DNA of 64,000 nucleotides from Gammaproteobacteria bacterium (GTDB taxonomy: Bacteria; Pseudomonadota; Gammaproteobacteria; GCA-002705445; GCA-002716945), in NCBI GenBank assembly GCA_016779485.1, contig JADHNN010000002.1:64580-128579 (forward strand), given 5' to 3'. Every line of letters begins with the position of its first letter. Position 1 is the stretch's first letter. Position numbers and translations under genes: made by a program. The notes under the pieces were generated by a model. That model had not been told where the DNA came from. It saw only the letters and a list, made by a program, of their open reading frames with translations, and searched no databases. Positions 19,899 to 28,431 of this stretch are shown piece after piece.

Positions 19899-20566
19899 TA
19901 TTTTACAAGGCCAAACTTTCTTTGAGTATTTTCGTAATTATCAAAAATGCACTCTATATCATTTTTAGAAATATCTGGCCATAATATATCAAGAAACTGA
20001 AATTCACTATATGCTGCTTGCCAAAGCATAAAATTACTCAATCTTTTGTATCCACCTGTTCTAACAATTAAATCAGGATAATTCACGCTTGTTGAAAGAT
20101 ATTTGCATAGTGTCTCATAGTTAATCTGTTTATGATTTAATACCGCAAGATTTGCTGCATTAATTATGTCCCAATGACCACCATAGTTATATGCAATATT
20201 TAAATTATAACGAGAAAATTTTTTAGTTTCATTCTCAGCATGCTGTATTATTTCTAGAATTTTATTTGGCAATGAAGATAAGTCACCTATCACTTTAAAC
20301 TTAATCTTATTGTTTACTAAATCAGAAAAATGTTCATTAATAGATGATTTAAGAAGTTGAGAAATGAATGAAATTTCTGTTTCATTTCTATTCATATTCT
20401 CACTGCTCATTGCAAAAAATGTGGCTGTTTTGCAGCCTAATTCAGTACAAACTTTGAAAATTTCATATACTCTTGATGAGCCAACCTGATGACCGTATTG
20501 TCTAGACTGCCCTAATGATTCAGCCCAACGTCCATTGCCGTCCATTATAAAAGCAATATGTTTCAA
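19898..20566 (-). CDS. uppS: Undecaprenyl diphosphate synthase (cis-prenyltransferase)
   Basis: Builds the C55 lipid carrier for peptidoglycan and LPS from FPP and IPP. The 222 residues begin at HIAFIMDGNGRWAES (catalytic Asp, DGNGRWA), then GHQVGSSRVYEI, FFAMSSENMNRNETE (conserved SSEN), YNLNIAYNYGGHWDI and PDLIVRTGGYKRLSNFMLWQAAYSEFQF. The usual RTSGEQRISNFLLWQ motif reads RTGGYKRLSNFMLWQ here, a mild divergence. It is shorter than E. coli UppS (253), mostly at the C-terminus. Confidence 0.94.
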   Translation of the reverse strand: MKHIAFIMDGNGRWAESLGQSRQYGHQVGSSRVYEIFKVCTELGCKTATFFAMSSENMNRNETEISFISQLLKSSINEHFSDLVNNKIKFKVIGDLSSLPNKILEIIQHAENETKKFSRYNLNIAYNYGGHWDIINAANLAVLNHKQINYETLCKYLSTSVNYPDLIVRTGGYKRLSNFMLWQAAYSEFQFLDILWPDISKNDIECIFDNYENTQRKFGLVK

Positions 20567-20568
20567 AT

Positions 20569-21126
20569 CTAAACTTCGCTGATTTCTTCAATTTTTTTTG
20601 TGATAATATTTTCAGAGGTCTTAATGTAATCATCTGTGAGGTCTTGAATTTCAATAATATAGTCACGTTCAAAATCTTTTGAAATCTTTTTCTCTTTTTC
20701 TAAATTAGAAATGGATGCATTGGCATTTCTGCGAATATTTCTCAATGTAATTTTTATATTCTCACCTTCCTTTTTAACAATTTTATTTAAGTCAGCTCTG
20801 CGTTCTTGTGTGAGAGGTGGAAACTTAATATGAATGTTAGTTCCATTAACAACAGGGTTAACACCTAAAGTACTGTCAGCTAGCGCCTTTTCTATAGATG
20901 ATACTGCATTTTTATCCCAGATGCTAAGTGATATAGTAGAGGCATCGGATATTGTAATATTAGCTAATTGTTTAATAGGTGTGATAGTGCCAAAGTAGTC
21001 AACACTGACCTGATCAAGAATGCTCGGATTAGGTCTTCCGGCTCTAATTTTAGATAACGTAGCTTTAAAGTTATCTATACTCTTATCCATAGTAGATATA
21101 GTATCAGCTTTAATTTTATCAAACAT
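20569..21126 (-). CDS. frr: Ribosome recycling factor
   Basis: With EF-G splits post-termination ribosomes. 185 residues, normal length, with M-D-K-S-I-x-x-F-K near the N-terminus, IRAGRPNPSILD, the PPLTQERRADL block and NIRRNANASISNLEKEKKISKD. Normally pyrH separates tsf from frr; here only 9 nt separate the two genes. Confidence 0.97.
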   Translation of the reverse strand: MFDKIKADTISTMDKSIDNFKATLSKIRAGRPNPSILDQVSVDYFGTITPIKQLANITISDASTISLSIWDKNAVSSIEKALADSTLGVNPVVNGTNIHIKFPPLTQERRADLNKIVKKEGENIKITLRNIRRNANASISNLEKEKKISKDFERDYIIEIQDLTDDYIKTSENIITKKIEEISEV

Positions 21127-21135
21127 AGTATGAGT

Positions 21136-21960
21136 TTAACTTATTTGATTATAAACTTCTTGTGCAAAATTTTCTGTTTTTTTCTCAATTCCCTCACCCA
21201 CTTCATAGCGAGTATAAGAGATTATTTGATTATCTTTGATAACTTTTGACAGTGAAATAGCAGGATCTTTTACAAAAGGTTGATTCAATAGGGTATTTTC
21301 ATTAATAAACTTCTTCATTTTTCCTTCAAGAATATTGCGTTTAATATCCTCTTTTTTATTTAGTTTTGCTAGTTCATTTTTATAAATTTCTTTTTCTGAT
21401 TCAAGAATATCTTGACTTAATGAAGCCTCGTCAAGAGCTAATGGATTTGATGCAACAATTTGCATACATATATCTTTGGCAAGATTTACATCATCATTTT
21501 TTAGTTCTACCAAAGCAGCTATTTTATTATTATGACAATAGCCGTATGCATTATTCTTTTTTGAAATTTTTATATGTCTTCTAAGTTTAATATTTTCACC
21601 TAGTTTAGAGATTGCTGTACTTATACTCTCAGAAATCATATCAATATTAGAATCATCATTTAATAGGTTTTTACCAATTGATTGCGCTAGTGATAAAAAA
21701 TTACTATCCCTAGCAACAAAGTCTGTTTCAGAATTAAGTTCTAACAGTAATATAGAGTTATCATCTTCATAAAAGTTTACAATGCCTTCTGCAGCAATTC
21801 TTGATCCTTTTTTATTTGCCTTTACACCTGCTTCAGATCTAAAAAGCTTAACCGCTTCATCAATATTATTATTTGCTTTGTCTAGGTATTTTTTACAATC
21901 AAGTATTCCTGCACCCGTCATTTGTCTTAATTGTTTAACCAGTTCTTTTGAATTAGTCAT
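21136..21960 (-). CDS. tsf: Elongation factor Ts
   Basis: Guanine-nucleotide exchange factor for EF-Tu. The 274 residues contain the N-terminal UBA-like start KELVKQLRQMTGAGILDCKK, ELNSETDFVARDSNF and the dimerisation/coiled-coil subdomain; QPFVKDP near the C-terminus is typical. Overlaps rpsB by 8 nt rather than following an intergenic spacer as in most bacteria. Confidence 0.97.
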   Translation of the reverse strand: MTNSKELVKQLRQMTGAGILDCKKYLDKANNNIDEAVKLFRSEAGVKANKKGSRIAAEGIVNFYEDDNSILLLELNSETDFVARDSNFLSLAQSIGKNLLNDDSNIDMISESISTAISKLGENIKLRRHIKISKKNNAYGYCHNNKIAALVELKNDDVNLAKDICMQIVASNPLALDEASLSQDILESEKEIYKNELAKLNKKEDIKRNILEGKMKKFINENTLLNQPFVKDPAISLSKVIKDNQIISYTRYEVGEGIEKKTENFAQEVYNQIS

Positions 21961-22774
21961 CTTTTACAATATCTCTATTTTCAGTTTCTTTTTTTGGTTT
22001 AAGTGATACTTTTTTTACTTCTGTAGCTTTTAGAATCTTCTTGGCTTTGATAGATTTTTTCTGTTCTTTGGGCTCAGAAGATGCAGTTGCTTTTTTAGGT
22101 TTTGACTCAAGTATAGTCTCTGATATAGATTTTAAAAATAAATCTATAGAAGACATGGCATCGTCATTTGCTGGTATCATGTAGTCAACGCCCTCAAACG
22201 AATTGTTCGAGTCTACTAACGCTATCACGGGTATGTTCAATTTGTTGGCTTCTTGAATTGCTATTCTTTCATAACGAGTATCTATAACAAATATTGCGTC
22301 TGGAAGTTTAGTTAAATGCTGAACTCCTAATAAGTTCTTTTCTAATCTTTCGATATTTCTTTTAAGATCTATCGCTTGTTTTTTTGATAAATTATAGACT
22401 TTTTGGTTTTTAAACCTCTTACGTAAATCCTCTAGCTTCGCAATTGATTGTTTAACAGTATTGAAATTAGTCAGAAGCCCTCCGAGCCATCTATTATTGA
22501 CATAAGGCATTGCAGTTAAATCAGAATATTTTCTGACAATATCAGACGCTGCTCTCTTAGTACCTATAAACATTATTTTGCCGTTATTAGAGACTAGATT
22601 TTGTATAAATTTATTAGCTTTATTAAAATGCTCAGAGCTTTTTTCAAGGTTAAGAATATGAAGTTTTTTATGGGTTGTGTAAATATAAGGCTCCATTTTT
22701 GGGTTCCAGTACTTTGATCTGTGTCCAAAGTGGACGCCAGCATCAATCATGTCCTTGATAGAAAGTCCGTTCAT
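21953..22774 (-). CDS. rpsB: 30S ribosomal protein S2
   Basis: Ribosomal small-subunit protein. Core motifs VHFGHRSKYWNPKMEPYIYT, NNRWLGGLLTNF, LPDAIFVIDT and VALVDSN are all present. The 273 residues exceed the usual ~240: residues from about 228 form a Lys-rich, low-complexity tail (repeated AKK/KPKK) that in this reading frame runs into the tsf start. First gene of the long minus-strand operon, with a good GGGAG Shine-Dalgarno 10 nt before the ATG. Confidence 0.97.
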   Translation of the reverse strand: MNGLSIKDMIDAGVHFGHRSKYWNPKMEPYIYTTHKKLHILNLEKSSEHFNKANKFIQNLVSNNGKIMFIGTKRAASDIVRKYSDLTAMPYVNNRWLGGLLTNFNTVKQSIAKLEDLRKRFKNQKVYNLSKKQAIDLKRNIERLEKNLLGVQHLTKLPDAIFVIDTRYERIAIQEANKLNIPVIALVDSNNSFEGVDYMIPANDDAMSSIDLFLKSISETILESKPKKATASSEPKEQKKSIKAKKILKATEVKKVSLKPKKETENRDIVKDD

Positions 22775-22840
22775 TTATAAAATACTCCCAATAAATTTCA
22801 TAAAGTGTTGTATCATATTTGAGTGATTACAACAACAATA
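22775..22840 (-). promoter_or_regulatory. rpsB leader: Shine-Dalgarno and candidate promoter
   Basis: On the minus strand GGGAG (22789-22785) lies 10 nt before the rpsB ATG. Further upstream TATGAT (22817-22812) is a good -10 match, with TTG-rich DNA at about -35 (around 22830-22840) but no unique hexamer at 17-nt spacing. The divergent gap to map (107 nt) must contain promoters for both genes. I saw no clear S2-binding pseudoknot, but could not fold it. Confidence 0.35.
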
Positions 22841-22881
22841 AACTGCTATTTTTTTAGTGAATTGCTTAAATTCAATAAGAT

Positions 22882-23664
22882 ATGAAAGACTTCATAAAAT
22901 CACCGCAAGAGATTAATAAAATGAGAGTTGCAGGGAAACTTGCAGCAGATGTTCTCATGATGATTAAAGATCATGTAAAACCTGGTATTTCTACAGGTGA
23001 ACTAGACAGAATATGTCATGAATACATAGTAGATGTTCAAGGTGCAATACCTGCACCTCTCAACTATAGAGGCTTTCCAAAATCTATATGTACATCTGTT
23101 AATCATCAGATATGTCATGGTATTCCTTCTGATACTAAAAAGCTTAAAAATGGAGATATCATAAATATAGATGTAACTGTTATAAAAAATGAATATCATG
23201 GAGATACAAGCAAGATGTTCTTAGTAGGTAAGACATCAACATTATCGAATAGGCTATGTCAGGTTACAAGACAATCAATGATTGAAGGTATCAAGGTGAT
23301 AAAGCCAGGATCAACAATTGGTGATATTGGTGCTGCAATTCAAGAATATGCTGAATCAAAAAATTATTCTGTTGTAAGAGAGTATTGTGGGCATGGTATT
23401 GGGAAAAAATTCCATGAGAGTCCACAAATACTTCATTATGGTAAAAAAAATACAGGTTTGAAACTTGAGGAAGGGATGATATTTACAGTTGAGCCCATGA
23501 TTAATGTAGGAAGCTATAAAACTAAGACGCTTAATGATGGGTGGACTGTAGTTACTCAAGATCATGAATTATCAGCACAATATGAGCATACAGTTCTTGT
23601 AACGAAAGATGGTTTCGATATATTAACTTTAAGGACAGAAGAAGATATAAATGAATACAAATAA
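22882..23664 (+). CDS. map: Methionine aminopeptidase, type I
   Basis: Removes the initiator Met from nascent proteins. The 260 residues show the pita-bread fold markers: SVNHQICHGIPSD, INIDVTVIKNEYHGDTSKMF (two metal-binding Asp), EYCGHGIGKKFHESPQI (His ligand), FTVEPMINVG (Glu) and QYEHTVLVT (Glu). Standard placement divergent from rpsB. It overlaps dapE by 14 nt; the glnD gene that follows map in many gammaproteobacteria is absent. Confidence 0.97.
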   Translation: MKDFIKSPQEINKMRVAGKLAADVLMMIKDHVKPGISTGELDRICHEYIVDVQGAIPAPLNYRGFPKSICTSVNHQICHGIPSDTKKLKNGDIINIDVTVIKNEYHGDTSKMFLVGKTSTLSNRLCQVTRQSMIEGIKVIKPGSTIGDIGAAIQEYAESKNYSVVREYCGHGIGKKFHESPQILHYGKKNTGLKLEEGMIFTVEPMINVGSYKTKTLNDGWTVVTQDHELSAQYEHTVLVTKDGFDILTLRTEEDINEYK

Positions 23665-24790
23665 TGATATTGTACTTTTACTAGAAGATTTGATTAATTT
23701 TGAATCAGTAACTCCTGATTGTTCTGATTGTCAAAAATATATAGATAAATATTTATCAAAATCTAATTTTAAAACTGAATATATAAAGTTTGATGATGTG
23801 CAAAATATGATATCTACTTATGGAAGTGGAGCGCCATGTTTAGCATTTATAGGACACACTGACGTTGTCCCTCCTGGAAATATTGATACATGGGATTCTC
23901 AACCTTTTCAGCTTACTAAAAAGGGAGATTTTTTAGTAGGAAGAGGAACATCAGATATGAAGGGGGGTATAGCATGTTTCATGCAAGCAGTAAGAGAATT
24001 TATTAATGAAAACGATAAGATTCATGGTTCAATTAAATTAATCCTTACCGGTGATGAAGAAGGTGATGCCATCAATGGAATAAGAAAACTTGTTGAGAAC
24101 AAAACATTTAATAAAAATGAATTAGATTTTTGTTTAGTGGGAGAACCATCATCATCTGATATTATAGGAGATGTTATCAGAAATGGTAGAAGAGGTTCAA
24201 TTACAGGACATTTGACTATATTTGGTGTCCAGGGTCATGTGGCATATCCTGAAAAAGCTGAAAATCCAATACATTTGAGTTCAAAAATATTAAATCAACT
24301 TTTAGAAATAAAATTTGATAATGGTAATGATCACTTTCCACCAACGTCATTTCAAATATCGAACATTAATAGCGGAACTGGAGTAGATAATGTAATACCT
24401 GGAAATACTAATATTACATTTAATATCAGATATTCAACAAAAACAAATCATAATGAAATCAAAGAAAAGATTATGAATATTCTAGATAAAAGTGGTTGTA
24501 GTTATGAAATAAAATGGAAGCATTCGGGTGAACCTTACTTAACCACTAAAAAAGAGTTTATAGATATATGTAAAGACTCAGTTAAAGATGTTACAAATTT
24601 AGAAACAACAGTAAGTACGAATGGGGGTACCTCGGATGGAAGGTTTATGGCTAAAGTTTGTGATGAAGTTGTTGAATTAGGACTTACAAATAGATCTATT
24701 CATAAAATTAATGAATGTGTACGTGAAAATGATTTAGAAATACTAATAAATATCTATAAAAAAATACTTACAAGGATATTTATCAAATAA
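23651..24790 (+). CDS. dapE: Succinyl-diaminopimelate desuccinylase
   Basis: M20 metallohydrolase producing LL-diaminopimelate for lysine and peptidoglycan. The 379 residues contain AFIGHTDVVPPG (zinc His, Asp), GRGTSDMKGGIACF (bridging Asp), LTGDEEGDA (catalytic Glu), VGEPSSSD and STNGGTSDGRF, all typical of DapE rather than ArgE. Its 3' end overlaps the convergent yejF by 8 nt. Confidence 0.95.
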   Translation: MNTNNDIVLLLEDLINFESVTPDCSDCQKYIDKYLSKSNFKTEYIKFDDVQNMISTYGSGAPCLAFIGHTDVVPPGNIDTWDSQPFQLTKKGDFLVGRGTSDMKGGIACFMQAVREFINENDKIHGSIKLILTGDEEGDAINGIRKLVENKTFNKNELDFCLVGEPSSSDIIGDVIRNGRRGSITGHLTIFGVQGHVAYPEKAENPIHLSSKILNQLLEIKFDNGNDHFPPTSFQISNINSGTGVDNVIPGNTNITFNIRYSTKTNHNEIKEKIMNILDKSGCSYEIKWKHSGEPYLTTKKEFIDICKDSVKDVTNLETTVSTNGGTSDGRFMAKVCDEVVELGLTNRSIHKINECVRENDLEILINIYKKILTRIFIK

Positions 24791-26348
24791 AAGATGCTTC
24801 AATAAGGTCTTTAGTATAACGTTCTTTAGGTTTTTCAAAAATATCTTGTGTCAAACCATCTTCAATTATTTTAGAGTCTTTCATGACATAGGTTCTATGG
24901 CATATTTTTTTAATTAGATGCAAATCATGACTAATGAAGCAATAAGATAGGTTATATTTATTTTGAAGATTCACTAATAGCTTAACAATGCTGTCTTGTA
25001 CTAATATATCTAGAGCACTTGTAGGTTCGTCTAATAACAAAAGTTTAGGTTGAATAATTAAAGCGCGTGCAATTGCTATTCTTTGCCTTTGCCCTCCAGA
25101 GAACTCGTGTGGGTATCGATATAACATATTTTCATCTAGTCCCACATCATTTAGAATATTAATACACATTTGATGGATTTTATCAGTACTGACATCTAAC
25201 AGGTTTTTTACTCCTTCAGAAATTATTTGGTATATAGTCATTCTTGGTGATAAAGATGAAAATGGATCTTGAAAAACAATTTGAAAGTTTTTCCTTAATT
25301 TTCTATCACATTTAATTTTTGACTCATTAATATTATCAATGATTTTAATATTTCCTTCATATGACAGGAGATGCATAATTGACATAGCTAATGTAGTTTT
25401 CCCTGAGCCTGATTCACCAACAATGCCAACTGATTCCCCTTGCCTAATATTTATATTTATATTATCTAATGCTTTAAAATAATTTCTCTTTCTTTTAAAA
25501 AAGCTATCTTTTGTCAAGTATCTGCAACTCAAATCTTGTGTTTCAAGAACGATTTCATTACTATTTACATTATTATCACGATAAGGTGATGCTTTGAAAT
25601 TAACTAATTTATTTGTATATTCATGTTTGGGATTTGAAAAAATCATATTTGAACTATTATCTTCTATAATTTCACCCTCTTTCATAACAAGTATTCTTTC
25701 ACAATAAGTTTTGATTAAATTAATATCATGTGAAATTAATATTAATGCCATGTTTAGATTATTTTTTAAGTTCAATAACATATCTAAAATTTGTTTTTGT
25801 AATGTTACATCTAGAGCAGTTGTTGGTTCGTCAGCTATTATAATCTTTGGTTTTCTAATAATAGACATAGCAATCATAAAACGTTGTCTTTGTCCACCCG
25901 AGAGCATGTGAGGGTAACTTGATAGAATTTTATCAATATCTTGTAATCCAACAGATTTTAATGTGTCGATGACATTTTCATTTGTAATAGAGTAATTGGA
26001 TAATTCTATACATTCATTCATTTGTGATTCAAGATTTTTAACTGGATTGAGTGATAACATGGGCTCCTGAAATATCATAGATAGTTCATTACCTCTAATT
26101 AATGATAAACTCTCATTAGATAAATTTAGAATATTATTGTTCTCAAAAATAATTTCTCCACTCGAACTAAATACATTCTTATTCAATAAACCTAATGCAG
26201 ACAGTGCTGTTATTGATTTTCCTGATCCTGATTCACCGACGATTCCTAAAGATTCACCTTTATTTAAGTTAAAAGATATATTTTTAATAATATTTTTATT
26301 AGTATTTTTTAAATCAACAGTAAATTTTCTATACTCAAGTATACTCAT
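24783..26348 (-). CDS. yejF: Peptide ABC transporter, fused double ATP-binding protein
   Basis: Energises the YejABEF-type peptide importer. Two complete ABC domains in 521 residues: Walker A GESGSGKS near residue 40 and again near 310, signature LSGGQRQR near 150 and FSGGQRQR near 420, Walker B IIIADEPTTALD and LLLLDEPTSALD. The fused architecture matches YejF/DppDF fusions. It overlaps yejE by 4 nt. Typical substrates are oligopeptides and, in enterics, microcin C; the actual substrate here is not determinable. Confidence 0.93.
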   Translation of the reverse strand: MSILEYRKFTVDLKNTNKNIIKNISFNLNKGESLGIVGESGSGKSITALSALGLLNKNVFSSSGEIIFENNNILNLSNESLSLIRGNELSMIFQEPMLSLNPVKNLESQMNECIELSNYSITNENVIDTLKSVGLQDIDKILSSYPHMLSGGQRQRFMIAMSIIRKPKIIIADEPTTALDVTLQKQILDMLLNLKNNLNMALILISHDINLIKTYCERILVMKEGEIIEDNSSNMIFSNPKHEYTNKLVNFKASPYRDNNVNSNEIVLETQDLSCRYLTKDSFFKRKRNYFKALDNININIRQGESVGIVGESGSGKTTLAMSIMHLLSYEGNIKIIDNINESKIKCDRKLRKNFQIVFQDPFSSLSPRMTIYQIISEGVKNLLDVSTDKIHQMCINILNDVGLDENMLYRYPHEFSGGQRQRIAIARALIIQPKLLLLDEPTSALDILVQDSIVKLLVNLQNKYNLSYCFISHDLHLIKKICHRTYVMKDSKIIEDGLTQDIFEKPKERYTKDLIEASFI

Positions 26349-27361
26349 GATGATTTTCCGCTGATAGATTCTCTAATTCCTTCACCGATAAATATTAATA
26401 AAAGCAGTGTTCCTACCAATACGAAAAAAGTAGTTAATGATAGCCACCATGCAGATATATTATCTTTTCCTTGTGCTAATAGCTCTCCAAGACTTGGAGT
26501 AGTTGGTGGAACGCCTAATCCTAAAAAATCTAGACTAGTTAAAATTAAGATTGCCCCGCTAATCCTAAAAGGTAAAAAGGTAACGACTGAGATTAAACTA
26601 TTAGGCAATATGTGTTTAATGATTATTTGCCAATCTGTTAGTCCTAGTGTACGTGCTGCATTAACATAATCCATGTTACGCCCCTTTAAGAATTCAGCTC
26701 TCACATAATCAGATAATCCTATCCAGCCAAATAGTGATAGAAGAATAATAAGTAAAAAAATACTTGGCTCGAATATAGAGGCAAATATTATAAGAATATA
26801 AAGTTCAGGCATAGACCCCCATATCTCGATAAATCTCTGCAGATATAAATCAGTTTTACCAGCGAAATATCCCTGAATAGCACCAAAAAATAGACCTATG
26901 ATAATTCCAATAGCAGTTAAAGCTAGAGCAAAAATAACTGACAGTCTAAAACCATATATAAGCCTCGCTAATACATCTCTCCCTCTGTCATCAGTGCCAA
27001 GAAGATTATGTGCCGATGGAGGTGATGGATTAGGTTGTGAGTTATTAAAATTAATAGAATTGTAGGAATGTGGATTAAGAGGAAATAAAGCCCAGTTTTT
27101 ATTTTCTTTCAATAAACTGGTTATATAAAATCCTTTATAATCTGGAGTAGTCTCTAGTTCGCCGCCAAAATCTTTTTCTGTATAGTTTATAATATATGGG
27201 TAATAGATATTACCATCAATGTTCATAATGATAGGTTTGTTATTACTTATAAGTTCAGAAAAAAGACTTAAAATAAATAATGTACTAAAAATATATAATG
27301 AATAAATACTTCTTTTATTCATTTTAAATTTTTTCCAAATACTATTAAAAGTATTCATCAA
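26345..27361 (-). CDS. yejE: Peptide ABC transporter permease YejE
   Basis: Inner-membrane permease (338 residues, DppC/OppC fold). An N-terminal membrane helix is followed by the YejE-type periplasmic segment with DFGGELETTPDYKG and HLLGTDDRGRDVLARLIYGFRLS, then five membrane segments with the EAA loop AARTLGLTDWQIIIKHILPNSL that docks to YejF. Overlaps yejB and yejF by 4 nt each. Confidence 0.93.
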   Translation of the reverse strand: MMNTFNSIWKKFKMNKRSIYSLYIFSTLFILSLFSELISNNKPIIMNIDGNIYYPYIINYTEKDFGGELETTPDYKGFYITSLLKENKNWALFPLNPHSYNSINFNNSQPNPSPPSAHNLLGTDDRGRDVLARLIYGFRLSVIFALALTAIGIIIGLFFGAIQGYFAGKTDLYLQRFIEIWGSMPELYILIIFASIFEPSIFLLIILLSLFGWIGLSDYVRAEFLKGRNMDYVNAARTLGLTDWQIIIKHILPNSLISVVTFLPFRISGAILILTSLDFLGLGVPPTTPSLGELLAQGKDNISAWWLSLTTFFVLVGTLLLLIFIGEGIRESISGKSS

Positions 27362-28431
27362 GCATTCCTCTGTGCATCTGGGGACGAAAATTTAATTCTA
27401 GGGTCCACATAAACATACATTATGTCAGTGAATAATTTGGTTAAAAGGCCTATTAAAGTAAATATAAATAGTGTTCCCATAACTACAGGATAATCTCTTT
27501 GAATAATTGCTTCATAAGAAAGCAGGCCTATTCCATCGAGTGAAAATATTGTCTCAATTAATATGCTCCCTGTAAAAAATGCAGATACAAATTGTGCTGG
27601 GAAACCAGTTAGAATAGGTATTATTGCATTCTTGAAAACATGAGAATAAAGAATTCTATTCTCGCTTAAGCCTTTAGCTCTAGCTGTAACAACATATAAT
27701 TTATTTATTTCATCTATGAAGCTATTTTTAGTAAGCATAGTCATAACTGCAAAGCTACCTATGACAAGACATATTATTGGTAAAGTTATGTGCCAAAGAT
27801 AATCAGTAATTTTTCCAAAAAAAGTTAAATCTGACCAATTATCTGATATTAAGCCTCTAGTTGGAAAAATATCAAAAAAACTCCCTCCACCTAAAAGTAC
27901 GATTAATCCTATTCCTAGAACAAAGCCAGGAATAGAATATCCTATCAACACAATTGTGGTAGAAACAATATCAAAATTACTGCCATCATTAATTGCCTTT
28001 TTGATGCCAAGCGGTATGCTAACAGCATATACAATTATGAATGACCATAATCCTAGAGTGATTGAAACAGGAAGTTTACTTAAAATTAATTCACCAACGC
28101 TTTGGTTATGAAAATAACTCATTCCTAAATCAAAAACAGTATAGTTACTCATCATGATTAAAAATCGATCAAAAAAAGGTTTATCAAAACCATAAAATTT
28201 ATTAAGTTGCTGTATATGTTCTTCTGATAGGCCATTAGAACCTCGGTATAAATTAGATGCAGATGAAGATTCTGTAATAGCATTTAACCCTGACAATTTA
28301 TTGACTAATTGTTCGACAGGTCCTCCTGGTACAAATTGAATAATTAGAAAAGTAAAAAATAGAATGCCTATCAGTGTTGGAATCATTAAAAGTAATCTTT
28401 TTAAGATATATAAAATCATTTCATTGACCAC
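27358..28431 (-). CDS. yejB: Peptide ABC transporter permease YejB
   Basis: Partner permease (357 residues, DppB/OppB fold). Starts ILYILKRLLLMIPTLIGILFFTFLIIQFVPGGPVEQ, the standard first helix; the long insert with a Gly/Ser stretch before FYGFDKPFFDRF is typical of YejB. EAA loop TARAKGLSENRILYSHVFKNA. Ends with the ETIFSLDGIGLLSYEAIIQRDYP segment shared by the family. Overlaps yejA by 16 nt. Confidence 0.93.
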   Translation of the reverse strand: MVNEMILYILKRLLLMIPTLIGILFFTFLIIQFVPGGPVEQLVNKLSGLNAITESSSASNLYRGSNGLSEEHIQQLNKFYGFDKPFFDRFLIMMSNYTVFDLGMSYFHNQSVGELILSKLPVSITLGLWSFIIVYAVSIPLGIKKAINDGSNFDIVSTTIVLIGYSIPGFVLGIGLIVLLGGGSFFDIFPTRGLISDNWSDLTFFGKITDYLWHITLPIICLVIGSFAVMTMLTKNSFIDEINKLYVVTARAKGLSENRILYSHVFKNAIIPILTGFPAQFVSAFFTGSILIETIFSLDGIGLLSYEAIIQRDYPVVMGTLFIFTLIGLLTKLFTDIMYVYVDPRIKFSSPDAQRNA

